DNA from: Aquatica leii | Taxonomy: Eukaryota > Arthropoda > Insecta > Coleoptera > Lampyridae | Assembly: GCA_035610365.1 (NCBI GenBank) | Contig: CM069436.1 | Coordinates: 11,770,937 to 11,834,936, forward strand | Direction of reading: 5' to 3' | Length of the DNA stretch: 64,000 bases | Part shown: in pieces, positions 37,250 to 48,284 of the stretch | How positions within the stretch are numbered: the first letter of the stretch is position 1 | Layout: every line of letters starts with the position of its first letter | Notes under the pieces: model-generated | What the model was told of the DNA's origin: nothing | Databases searched by the model: none | The model's input: the letters and a program-made list of their open reading frames with translations, nothing else | Made by a program: the position numbers and the translations under genes

Positions 37250-39726
37250 AAGGGGTATTCTAGTCTAAAAATTTAAAAAAATTGATTTTTTATGGCATAT
37301 TTTCAAAACTTAACCTTTTAAGAATGTGTCTTTAAGAGGATTTTTCAAAGTTCAAATTGTTTTCGAAGATATAACTGTTTTAGTGACGCAAACCAAAGGT
37401 AACCTTTATGTATTTTAAAATAATATTTTATATTTAGTGTTTAGTTAGATCAAGTTGCTAACAGTTAAATTCTAACTTTTAAACCACGTGGACGCATGTG
37501 CACTGAGTGAATCAAAAATATTTTAGGTTATAATTTTAATTTTTTAAAGTAAAATTGATCGAAAATCTTTGAGGGAAAGGAGTTCACTTCCGAATCGATA
37601 AAAAAAGATTTTTGGGAGAGCAAGACACTAGTTTTACGAGTACATCAGCAGTAAAATTGAGTCAGTCAAGTGATGAAAAAGTGTTTATTGAAAATAGCTG
37701 CGGTTACTGTATTTTGGAGTTTTTCACGGTTTTTCAGTAATTTCTTCTTTAGTTTTGTGTACTACATGCAAGAAAGAGATTAAATTTTTACGAACGGAAT
37801 CCTTTGAAGTTAATCGAAGAATGTTATTTGCTATGCGACTTTTAGGAATTGGAAGGGAAGGAATATCTTCTGCAGTATGATGTTTGTCAAGGAACATCCA
37901 TCAGTACCTACTACACTTGTCTCGAAAACGTATATACGGTCGCATCTGCAGTTTATAACTTTATTATTTCCAAAGCTGTTAATGAAAAAAAAAGATTTAA
38001 TTGTGGCTGCTCATTCTAATACTAATCCAACAAATTCTACTGTTTCTGGCAATGGGACATGGAAAAAAAGAGGTTGCACTTCTCTATTTGGAGTTACCTT
38101 ACTTGTAACTAAAAATTGCAAAAAGATTTTTGATACTGTTCTCAAATCTAGTTTTTATCAAGGTTGTAATATTTGGATTTTTTTTTTTAATCCGATATTT
38201 CTGTGTATAACGATTGGTATGAAGACCATCAATAATCGTGTACTATAAATCATAAAGGAAGTGCAGGTAAAATGAAAGTTGATGCTATTATCGAAATGTT
38301 TTGTAGATCGATTCAAAAACACGGTGTGAAATATGTGAATTATATTGGAGATGGTGACACTTAAACATTCAAGGGTATACTCGATATTGATTCTTACGAT
38401 GGTGACTCAATTGTGGAAAAAAAAGTGCATAAGACATGTCCAGAAAAGAATGGGTGCAACTCTACGGAAAGCAAAAAGAGATAACAGTGGGATTGGTGGA
38501 GAAAGCGAAGGCAAATTAACTGATAACGATATACATAAGTTATATAATGGTTTAGCAATCCGCCGGCACCCTGATTCTGTTGAGGACATGAAAAATGCAA
38601 TTTGGGCTACTTACTATCACAATAATTTCACAAATGCAAATCCGCAACATATGTATTGCTCACCTGGTGCGGAGTGTTGGTGTAAGTGACAAAAAGCTGC
38701 ACATGAAAGTACGTTACAAGAATTTGACTACAAAAATTCTTTTTTGGGTCATAATGTTTTAGAAATCATAAAGCCAACTTACAAAATTTTATCGTTGGAG
38801 GAGTTACTGACTCGCTGTTTAGATTCAGAAACCCAAAATAATAATGAGTCGCTAAACTCTTTGATTTGGACTTTCGCACAAAATACATTTATTCCAGAAC
38901 TCAAGTAATTCAAATTGCTACATTTATTGCTGTTTGCATATTCAATGAAGACTTCATTCCCATTTTAAAAATGATGACGCTTATTTGAATCAAAATTGGT
39001 CCAAAAGCTTTGCAATGAAACGAGATAACGCCCGGATTGAGCGCTCTGAGATTCGAATCTAACGCGTCAAAAGAGGTCAGAACTGCTCGATGGGAAGAGA
39101 GAAACGCGGAAAATATTTTTTTTTAAATCGAGAAAGGTTCCATGTGCGCAGCAGGAATGGCAGATTAAATAAATGTAAGTATAAAGTATCACTTTATGAC
39201 TTAAACTGCGCTAAACTTAACGCGAAGCTTTAAACTTTTTTTTTCGAAACTATCTTTTTTAAAATGGTACCCACGCTTTCTCAAGTTCTACTGAACTCTC
39301 TATATACTTCTCTATGGTACTAACTATCCTCAGCACCAAATTTAAATTTTTTCTATTTTTAAAAAAAATTGAAAAGTAGTACAAAAATTAATTTTTTATT
39401 CAGGCAGCTGCCATTTTGTAAAAAAAAATTATTTTTTATTTTTTTTATAGTTAGTACGATAGCGGCATTACTCTAGATTAATATTTTTTTTTTATTTAGA
39501 TTGCTAAGGGGGTTAGAATCGTGGTCACCGTCGCACGTAATTTTTTTGAGACTCCCCCCTTCATCGACTTATAACTTTTTGAGTTTTTAATTTTTACCTT
39601 TTTTATTCTTTTTTGAAATATTAATAAATATCTTATTAAAAAAATGTTTTGTAAAAATACTGTCATTTTCTTACGGCACTTCAAAAAGTACCTAAAATTC
39701 ACGCCTCTACACCAGAATACGGCCTT
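37250..39726 (+). mobile_element. Mutator-like (MULE-type) DNA transposon
   Basis: The ends AAGGGGTATTCTAGTCTA (37250) and the inverse of the right end, AAGGCCGTATTCTGGTGTA (39726 leftward), match over most of 18 bp. They enclose the transposase remnant 37865-39165. No clear 9-bp target duplication was found. Confidence 0.55.
37865..39165 (+). pseudogene. Mutator-like transposase domain protein, broken
   Basis: Recognisable blocks are NGTWKKRGCTSLFGVTLLVT (near 38050, matching the DGTWQKRG-SS motif), then YIGDGDT in a second frame at 38343, HVQKRMGATLRK, 'KLTDNDIHKLYNGLAIRRH', 'YCSPGAECWCK' and, after a stop, 'LTRCLDSETQNNNESLNSLI'. These follow the order of the Mutator-like transposase domain family common in arthropods. 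At least four frame changes or stops are present. The first block keeps the W-x-K-R-G core, but the acidic residue before GTW is Asn. Confidence 0.7.
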
Positions 39727-39824
39727 AAAATATGCATAATCCAAGCGCCCTAACTTACTTTAAACAAACCAAAAAACTTGGAAACAAGGAATGCGTAGAT
39801 TGCCCTTAAAGTATTTTTGATTAT

Positions 39825-40275
39825 AACAAAGGTATAATACGAATTATAAGGATATCAAAGGTGAAGGAATGCCAGAATATTTAAAAGATATAGAGAATAA
39901 AAGCAACAAAAAAAATGATAGCACGATTCAGATATGTGAACCATGAGTTAGGTAACAAATACTGGAAAAAAAAAGAAAAGAAGTGCAGACTATGTAGAGA
40001 AGAGACGGAGGACCTTAACCACATGAGAGATAAATGCAGTGATTAATTAATTAAGAGAAGAGGTTATGAAAACAGAAGAAATCTTAGACGAAAAAGAAAA
40101 TAGAGCGGAGTGGATGGAAGAAGTATGGAGAAGGAGGAAAAAGTTAAGAGGAGAGGAGGGTTAATGAAATGCATTTCGAAAAAAAAAAGAAAAAACAAAA
40201 AATGTAAATAGAACTTAAGGTAGAAATTGTAAATAGGGGAAGCACTAACCAATTTGTAAGCTTATGCAACAAATA
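39825..40275 (+). pseudogene. LINE 3' end (C-terminal RT tail)
   Basis: The plus strand reads KGEGMPEYLKDIENKS, then IARFRYVNHELGNKYWKKKE and CRLCREETEDLNHM, matching the ARFRxGNE...YWE-E...CRLCGEEEET-EH pattern at the end of a common insect LINE family. Gly/Glu/Arg-rich tail, stop, and 'AATAAAGTT' near 40273 follow. Only the 3' few hundred bases remain, typical of 5' truncation. Confidence 0.65.
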
Positions 40276-40335
40276 AAGTTAAACTTATATAACAAACATA
40301 TAAGCGGTATAGATTTGTTTGATTAACTATTTTCC

Positions 40336-40866
40336 TGTTACTCAATCTCTTGGAAAATTTGCAAATGGTGGATGAAGCTGTTTTATAACCTTGTAGATAC
40401 TGAAACGTCCGAGAAATTACTTGCAAATGCAAGAGCCTTCTAGAACTGTTATCTAGTTTCTAGAAGATATAGCGAAAAGTGAGGAACGATCGAGAAGCAT
40501 TCGCCGATGTCTATAAAAGCCGAAGATGGAAATCGTAGGTCAGTTATTGTCGAAACGCGAATGCAGCTGTATTAAGAAGATTATCAAGTGAAAATAAATC
40601 GATTAGCACGCGCGACGTTTTAAATAAATAACAGTGTACACCGAATCGAGTGAACGTGACTGATAGTGTAAACAAATCCGAGGACGTTATCTTATCTTAT
40701 CTTAAGTGTTATACAACGGTTATACATAAATTATAGTGTAAGTGTTTTTATTATTAGATTTAATTAGTTCGGTTAATTTAAAAGTATACATATTTCTATA
40801 ATAAGTAAACGTAGTTTTAGTCGTTATAAATAAATTAGTTTTTTTTTAATAAATAAAGACGTAACA
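40336..40866 (+). repeat. candidate LTR (solo or 5') with complete core promoter
   Basis: It starts TGTTAC and ends GTAACA, a perfect inverted terminal hexamer. Inside are two TTCTAGAA palindromes (40438-40445 and 40458-40465), a TATA box TATAAAAG (40512-40519), an initiator TCAGTT (40540-40545) 30 bp downstream, and AATAAA signals towards the end. That order (U3 enhancer, TATA, start, poly(A)) is what an LTR should show. No second copy lies in the window, and the flanking bases do not give a clean target duplication. Confidence 0.5.
40438..40545 (+). promoter_or_regulatory. heat-shock-like enhancer sites, TATA box and initiator
   Basis: Paired TTCTAGAA sites match the inverted GAA/TTC layout of heat-shock factor elements. 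TATAAAAG and the arthropod initiator TCAGTT sit at canonical spacing. Inferred to drive plus-strand transcription of a retroelement; no expression evidence is available. Confidence 0.5.
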
Positions 40867-40869
40867 ATA

Positions 40870-43752
40870 CCGTTGTTGTAGTTTTTTTTATTTTATATAA
40901 AACAACAGTTAAAATGACTAAAAAGACGACGAAACCAACGACTTGTCTGAATTTTTGGAAACAAAGTGGTAGAAAATCAAACGTTACAATAAGCAAAACA
41001 ATCAAAAAAGGAAAAAAAACTAGTCAAATGTTTAAATATTAAAAATAGTAGGCAGCACTTCTCAATATCATGGAATTGCAATAAGTGTGCTTATTATAAC
41101 ACTAAGAAGAAAGTGAAACGTAACGTAACGCTTGCAAAGTATCATTATGCATAAATTGCTTTTTGCCATTTTATGAAGAAAGGAGCTACAAACAAACCTC
41201 CAGAAACGTTAATGTTTGGGTGATAATATTAAGTCATCACATTATAAATTTATTTTTCTTACACAAAACCTAACAGAAATTGTTGGAAAAGTATATAGCT
41301 CTAGCGGTGGCCGAAGTTGCTAAAGACAACAATCAAATTTATAATGACAGTTTTTCCAATAAGGTCATTAGTTTAAATTGTGCAATTAACCGGTGTGGTA
41401 GATCTCTTGATCTTTCGCCCAAAGATTTTTTTAGGCACATTTAAAATCTGATTTTTATTCTACATAAACATTCAAAATGTAGAAGAGCTGAAAAATTGTA
41501 TTCAATCCGAGTGTAACAAAATATGGCAATAGTGGTTTGTTTGAACATTTCTATTTTTGCCTTAGTTTTGTGCCTTTTTTGTTAAATTAAATAAAATCCT
41601 GTTTTTACTCATAAATTGAGTAAAATTTAATTGCCCTTAAATGTAAGTGCACTTGTTTGGTTTTATAATTCCATAGCATTATCGATTTTTTTAAATTTTA
41701 TTTTTCATTTTTTCGGTTCTGGAAAATGAAAAATTATAAACAATAGTCTAGATGGATGTCTCTATAAACTAACGGTTTACACTTTTTCACTAAAATATTT
41801 AAGAAAGCAAATAATTCAACATTACAGATTTAGCATTGAAATCTCTATGCTGCGTTTTCCAAATCACCAGCCTGTATATATTTATTTGTAGTAAAATCGT
41901 ACTTAAAAATCAAGTTAGAAACTGCAAAAAAACGTAACATGAGATATGTATACATATGATAAAAGTTTGATAAAAAAACGTATTGAATTACTATATTACA
42001 TTCCACACACAAAAAGTTTTCCTGACATACATTTTAAATTCGATTTTCTAGTAGTAATAAAAGTTTACAAAACGTATTGAAAAACTTTAACCAATTTTTA
42101 TTAAACAAATCTATTAAATTGAATGACTTTTAAATTAAATTAACTTTATCACACATTAAAAACGCCCAAGCTTAAAAACAATTTGAAAGCGTCGCGCGTC
42201 GGGTAAAAAGCATTTAAACCTATCAATAACGCTGTAATTAATTCATTTTTCTTATAAAAAAAGTTTTAGAAAAACGTTATTAAAATTAATACGAAACGTT
42301 ACCAAAACCACTGAAAACAAATTTCACATTTGCATGCGTCTTTATTGAAACTACAAAAGCTTTTGTCACAGCTTGAAAAACAGATTCTACAAAAACTCGT
42401 CAGTTAAGAATGGTTTAGGGTAAGTGCCATGTAATAATTTGAAAATATAATTATACTATTAATAACAATGCGTACACGCTTAAAAAAATTTATTGTTACG
42501 GTTTTTCTAACCGAATGTGTTTTCGTGTGTAATGAATTTTTCAACTTTCGATTACGCGCGTACAATAACCTTGTTTTCAATTTGTTTTTCTTCGGGGTTT
42601 CAAGCTAAAATAACAGTCCCTAGCAATTTCGTTGTAAAGTTAGTGCTGCACTTTAAAACACAATAGACAATTTGATTCTATGGTTGATACAATTTTTAAA
42701 CCACCCGAGATAGCAAACATTCTACCTCGGGGTCTTGCATAAATTTTCATTCTGCCGTTGCATATCGAAATGCATTTTTGTTTATTTTATTAGTACTATC
42801 ATAAGCAACATACCCGATTTAAATCGTTTTATTATTGAATTTATGTTACAAATTTTTATATGTGCTTTTGAAAAACGGCTTGGAAATTTAACGCAAAAAA
42901 GGTGTGCAATAAAAAGGTTTCAGAGCAAAAAGGTGGAGGAAAATAGACCTTTTTATGTACATAATATTTCCCTTTTGATATAATTTTTTAGACATCAATT
43001 TATCAATCAAAATTATATAACATCTCGTTTATATGTAACCTGAAGTATAAAAGTGTAAACCGTTTTTAAATCTGATATCTATACAATAAAATTTAAAAAA
43101 AAATTACGTTATTATTAAATTTATTAACTGCTCAATCTATTTTTCGCTTTTTAAAAATAACTAGAAAAAACCTGCACAAGCTCGATCGTTGATCTTAGAT
43201 ACAGCAAAAGTTTTGATTTCAAAAATACTTAGCGTCAGGCAGAGTGTAAACGATTTTGTGTATGACAAGTCTAGTACAATAAAGTTTGTGGTATTGATAG
43301 CTTACATCGTTTTCGCAGAGTATTAAATGATTTTTAAGAAACTGAAACTATAGAGCACTGAAAGATAGTACCGCGCCGTACATAAGAGCAAAGTCGTATG
43401 GTGCACGATGGCGTCGAGGCGAAAAGTCTCAAAAGTAAAGAAAAGATAAAGCAACAAACAACAATCTCAAAACAAAATTTATAATAATAAAAAAACCAGT
43501 AAGGAATTGCTAACTATTACATTGTTTTTATTTTTTTTATTTTTACTCTTTGAGACGAGGAAACCGAATTTAGGAAATAAAAAAACTCCAGATAATACTG
43601 TGATGTCCTCAGAGCCTTAGAAAACATTAAGTCAGTTTATTTGCCCTTAGGCATTAATGTAACAAATACTACCTATTACAAACCTATTCTAAAAGCTTCA
43701 GAATTTAATGATATTCTTGAGGAAAACAATGAAAAAGGTACATCATGCTCAT
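40870..43752. other. long AT-rich stretch, no gene recognised
   Basis: A short ORF starting ATGACTAAAAAG at 40914 lies just after the LTR and could be a gag start, but it is only about 42 codons long. The rest has no recognisable motif on either strand. Confidence 0.3.
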
Positions 43753-43760
43753 TACATTAA

Positions 43761-44185
43761 GTTTTTTCGGTGATTGCGCGTTTTTTTAACTCAAAAAGTA
43801 TGTTTTTTATTTCGATAATTTTTTTGCAATAGATAAATGGATATATAGTCAACACGTACGTTCAAGTACGTATTTTGACCGACTACATAAAATTACCTCA
43901 TTTAAACACCTGTAAATACGTTATCTTTGAGTTACTTTGCATTTTAGTGTACTTGAAAATAATGTGCATTTCTTAGAATAACAACTTAATTTAACTATGT
44001 TTTATGTGATCAACATTATTTTGCATTTATTTTTATTTTGGGTGCCAGCAAATTACTGAGTAGTTAAAACTAAATTACTTGATATTGTGTTGATTATAGA
44101 TCCATTTAACTATTGCAAAAAAATAATCGAATTAAAAAACATACTTTTTGAGTTAAAAAAATGTTAGGTGAAGACGCGCAACCAC
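43761..44185. mobile_element. 425-bp MITE with 8-bp target duplication (hAT-type)
   Basis: TACATTAA occurs directly before (43753-43760) and after (44186-44193). The inner arms are inverted: 'AACTCAAAAAGTATGTTTTT' on the left and 'AAAAACATACTTTTTGAGTT' on the right, extending through TTGCAATAG and ATGGAT for about 65 bp. Outer arms share TGCGCG near each end. An 8-bp duplication points to the hAT superfamily. No ORF. Confidence 0.65.
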
Positions 44186-44199
44186 TACATTAAAATTAT

Positions 44200-45300
44200 G
44201 ATTTAGTTATATTAAACGAAAAATATTGTATTAATTATTTAATTGTTTTATGCTCTACATTTATACTATATAAAAATCTATGCATAAAAAGTTATGGCTA
44301 ACTTCCCCAGGGTCACTCGTTTGGCTTTTTCAAACTAGTGGAAATCTAAAATAAGCAATAATCGCCTTTTAAGAGTGAGAGGCTTAAAAGATGATTATAA
44401 ATGTGGTACTTCTTCCCTTAAAACAAAAATTCCAAGCAAAAAACGAAAAATCCGACAAAGGAATAACAATTGTTTAGAAAGTACTAGTGAGTCGGAAGAT
44501 AACTATGAAGCAAGCTCCAATGTGGAAGAAATTGAAGAAGAATTTGCTTTAAATCTGGTTAACTAAAATTTATTAAATATCGATTATGCTCAACCAGACC
44601 CCCCAATCAAACAAAGTTTACTTAAAGCACGAACATTAAGCCATTTTTTACGAGAAGAGTTGGTTTTTGGGTCGCATAATTTCTTTAGAAAACGAAATAA
44701 TAATAAAATTTTTAAAACGGGTACTAGATAAATAAATTTTTTATGGCCCATTAGATTTAATTGGCAACGATTCCTTTTTTGTAAAGCGACAAGATAAACT
44801 TAAAATTGATAAAAAAATTAAGGCTCTGAAAAAGGTTTTGTCTTAATATAAGTAGTTTTTTTGCGTGTTGCTTTCTAACTCCTAATTTAATTGAAATTTC
44901 TATTTTCAATGAATTACATTACTTTGCAGAAATCGTTCTTCAAATAGTAAATGTTTCAATTAATAATATTACCAAGGTAACAAGTTATATACTTATGTCT
45001 TAATAAAAGAGAGCATATTATGTATGTAAAAACTCTATTTAAAATTAGAACAGAACAGTTCAGTTATCTGTGAACCCAATTGCACCCCAAAAAACAAAAA
45101 AAAACCTTTTAAAAATAGGATAACCAGCTTTAAAATATAAAAAAAGTCTCTTAAAATTTTTTAAATTCCAGCCAAATCTCCTGTAATCTTTAAAAAAAAC
45201 CCTTTCTATTCATAAGAATATTCAAAAATCACTAGAGATTTTTAAAAATCTCCTAAACTCTTTAAAGATTTTTAAAGATTCCTGAAAATCTTTGAAGAGT
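44200..45300. other. unassigned DNA with a short coding-like stretch
   Basis: 44375-44566 on the plus strand is open and Ser/Glu/Lys-rich (ESTSESEDNYEASSNVEEIE). It could be a transposase leader such as that of a piggyBac, but nothing downstream confirms it. The rest is AT-rich. Confidence 0.25.
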
Positions 45301-45674
45301 TTGTCGATCAGTTTCGTCCTGTGATATAAAAACGAGTATTTAAATATTTTTTTTTATTTCTTTGCTTTTGTATCATATATTACATTTGAAACTAAAATAG
45401 AAAAATTTTGAGTTGTAATACTGTTAGAATATATTTTTGTTTTCTATAAGTTTATAATTATGTTATGTACCTCAATAAAAAAATACTTGTATGGCTTATG
45501 GCTTGTACTTGTAAAATATAAAAATGAAAATACATTTATGAAAATACTTGTGGATAAAGTGGATAATAATACCTAACTTAACCCGTATCTGTACTCACGT
45601 ATGAACGTAATACAAATTTGAGGCGTTATTTTAGATTTGCACAAAGGCGTCAAAAGTGCTAGGCGCGGGCCTGC
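45301..45674 (+). mobile_element. hAT element 3' terminal fragment
   Basis: 45303-45412 matches 62049-62155, which lies right after the hAT transposase stop codon (start 'TTTGTCGATCAGTTTCGTCC'). The fragment ends with GGCGTCAAAAGTGCTAGG and 'GCGCGGGCC', resembling the 3' end of ZMYM-type hAT elements. So this is a truncated relative of the 57.5-kb element. Confidence 0.45.
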
Positions 45675-45854
45675 TAAAAGATAAGGCTTTTTGCGTTTAC
45701 ACGAAAATCTTTACGTTTTTATATTTAAACGTTCTCAAAGTTATTGTCAACTTTGAGACAATATCGGAAAGATGTAGAAAATTTTTGACACAGATAACAG
45801 AAATATATAAAAACTAATCAAAAAAAGCTGAGATCAGTTTTGTCAAAAGCTTGG

Positions 45855-46450
45855 CAATATTGGCAAATCCGGGTACAAATCGTCTATTATATCCTTGCTG
45901 TGCTCGGATTTTGTCTGGGTCAGTCTTTACTCCATTTTTAGACAAGATGTGGCCAAGATAATAAATTTCCTTTTTAAATACTTAGCACTTCTTTAGGCTT
46001 AGTTTTAGATTTGTCCTACGTAGTCGTTGAAACGCTTCTTTCAAGGTATTGAAGTGTTCTTTAAACAACCTTCCAACCACGATTACGTCGTCAAACACCT
46101 CTTCCAAAACAGTTTGCGTAAGATGGTTTCCATCAAACGCTTGAACGTTACGGGAGCATTATACAGGCCAAAGAGCATCACAGTGAACTGTCACAAATTA
46201 GTTCCAATCGTTTTTTCACGATCCTTAGGTTCTAATTCTACTGTTCAATAACCATTCTTTAAATTCGACGTAGAAAATTACCCTAACAGGGTGTCTAACG
46301 TATTCTCGATTTTCGGTAAAGGGTAGCTGTCCTTTTTGACTGTCTGTAATCTACAAAAAACTGCGTTGATCTATTTTTTTTTACAAGTACTACTGGGAAC
46401 GCCCGTGGGCTATTTAAAAGTTTAATCACACGTTCTGTCTATATATCCGT
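45855..46450 (-). pseudogene. Ty3/gypsy reverse transcriptase fragment
   Basis: The minus strand in several frames reads SPRAFPVVLVKKN, FFVDYRQSKKDSYPLPKIEN, 'LKNGY*TVELEPKDREKT', FGLYNAPVTFKRLMETI, 'VFDDVIVVGRLFKEHFNTL' and 'YYLGHILSKNGVKTDPDKI'. These follow the order of gypsy RT motifs. The catalytic YxDD block is VFDDVIV, with Phe in place of Tyr. Stops and shifts show decay. The plus-strand ORF at 46027-46251 is its shadow. Confidence 0.75.
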
Positions 46451-46459
46451 AATTATTTG

Positions 46460-47690
46460 TTTGGTTTCGTCTTTTTTTGTCAAAGAAAGTCAGCGTGGAT
46501 ATTGTGGTATCGCTCAAACGGCTCCGGCAGTAATTTTATGATTCACGTTTTGGAACCACTACCAGCGCAAACACATCTTGATACTGAGAACTTTCTAAAT
46601 CCTTCGGTTATTGTCTCGAACAACTTTGAAAACGTTTTAATATATTTTAACATGGTAAGTTAAACAGAATTGTATATTTCAACAAAAAGCACACTTTTGC
46701 AAAACTGCATCGATCAAAAAAAAGACAAAAGTTTTTTGAATAACTCGCATTTATCCATTAAATAAACAAAAATTGCAATTAAACAGAAAAGAATTAGATT
46801 GCAATAAACAAAACATTGTTGTTTTTATAAGAACGTAGAGTGACCTTTTGTTGTTGACTTCTTATAAAAAAATTTCAAATTCGTATGATTTAGAAAATTT
46901 GGCTCTCACTTTAAACCCTGTTCCTTCTACCCACATCACAATAGTAAAAAATGTGTACACATATTGCCCATTCCATACAAAGTCGTTTTTCGTTTCTTAC
47001 CGCAATCGCCATAAATTTTAGATCATTTGGTTTTCAGTCTTGCATCGATTTCATGGGTTATATTATTATATTACATGTTTTTAAATTTTGTACTTTTATT
47101 GAAACTTAAATCTTGAAACAATTTGATAGTGTAAATAGTAACCAAAAACAATATTTAAATATAAACGCTGCAGATAAAATTGATCGTATTTAAAGTATTG
47201 CAATAAAGAAACTTTATTTTATCTTAATTAGTTGCCACCTTTGGCTAATTCTTGGTTGACACTTTTGGCTTATACTTAGTTGCCGCACTTGACCGCTACT
47301 TGATTGCCATGCTTGACATGGCGTTATCAGTCGCAGTCTAAGCCAGTCCTGGTCCAGTCACATTTACTATCTTCGGCCGATAGTTATGTACTAGCCACTA
47401 GTTCTCGTCCAGTAGTGAAACGCTTCTCATTCTTCGTGCGGTAGTTCTTCTTCCAAAAGTCAAAACCAGTCAAAAAGAGACAAAAAGAAATTAAAATTAA
47501 CATTGCTGATTTCAACTCCTTAATAAAAACAAAATAAAAAACACACGCAAAAAAAATTTAAAAAAAACAAAATTTATAAACGATTGAAAAAAAAATAAGA
47601 CCATACTGCAATTCTTCTAATACTAACTCATTTTTTTTATGCTTTGCTTAAACCCGTTTTTTTGAGTTTTGATGTTACTTCACTTTTTAT
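46460..47690. other. unassigned DNA with a GC-richer imperfect repeat patch
   Basis: 47220-47460 contains repeated 'TTGCC' and 'TTGGC' units and is less AT-rich than its surroundings. No coding sequence is recognised. Confidence 0.3.
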
Positions 47691-48275
47691 CAAGGTTTCT
47701 AGTAAAGATTAGTTTATGATTCTGTTGACAACGCGATTGTTGTTTGGTCTTATAGTAATCCCAAATTGTGTAAGTTTCTTGATCATCTAAACAACCAACA
47801 TCCAGATATCAAATCATATCTCAACGTTCGTGTGGTTTGTAAAACCGATGGACTTTTAGGCCATTATGTTTATTGCGAACACATCCATATGAACAAATAT
47901 TTTCATGCTTTGTTACATCATTATTCTGCTCAAAAATGTTCTGATATTAAATATTTGGTTCATTGCGCTTTTTCTATTTGCCAATTTAAGAAGTTGAACT
48001 TGGTAATCTTACTAAAACTTTATTCAACAATATTAATATGAACCGGAATATTCAGATAACTATTAGCTTTTGTCTAAATCTACGCATTCGCATACTTATA
48101 AGTATTTTTACTTTCAAAACGAATCCAAAATTGGCGTTATACCTTACCTTCATAAGGTCACAGATCAAATTAAAAAAATGTTTGGTAAGAATAGTATCAA
48201 ATTCATATTCAACTCGACAGGTACAATCTCTCAAATTCGTAGAGGATCAAAAAAAAAGCAGAAAAGCACTGAGTA
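47690..48275 (+). pseudogene. Penelope-like element RT fragment
   Basis: The plus strand reads FLDHLNNQHPDIKSYLNVRV, then 'DGLLGHYVYCEHIHMNKYFH', ALLHHYSAQK and YLVHCAF. This parallels the Penelope RT C-terminal blocks (FLDHLN--HPDIKFTME..., DG-L-HTVYRKPTHTDRYLH, HHHPAQK). A frameshift later gives IGVIPYLHKVTDQIKKMFGK and 'NSIKFIF', the VLPYI-GVT-KI-R segment. Three fragments of this family lie in the window; this one covers the RT end only. Confidence 0.7.
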
Positions 48276-48284
48276 ATGGCCAAC

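Noticed and set aside
44375..44566. 63-codon acidic ORF as a gene
   Set aside because: No start context, no downstream continuation and no recognisable domain.
46027..46251. 74-codon plus-strand ORF
   Set aside because: Antisense of gypsy reverse transcriptase blocks that are recognisable on the minus strand.
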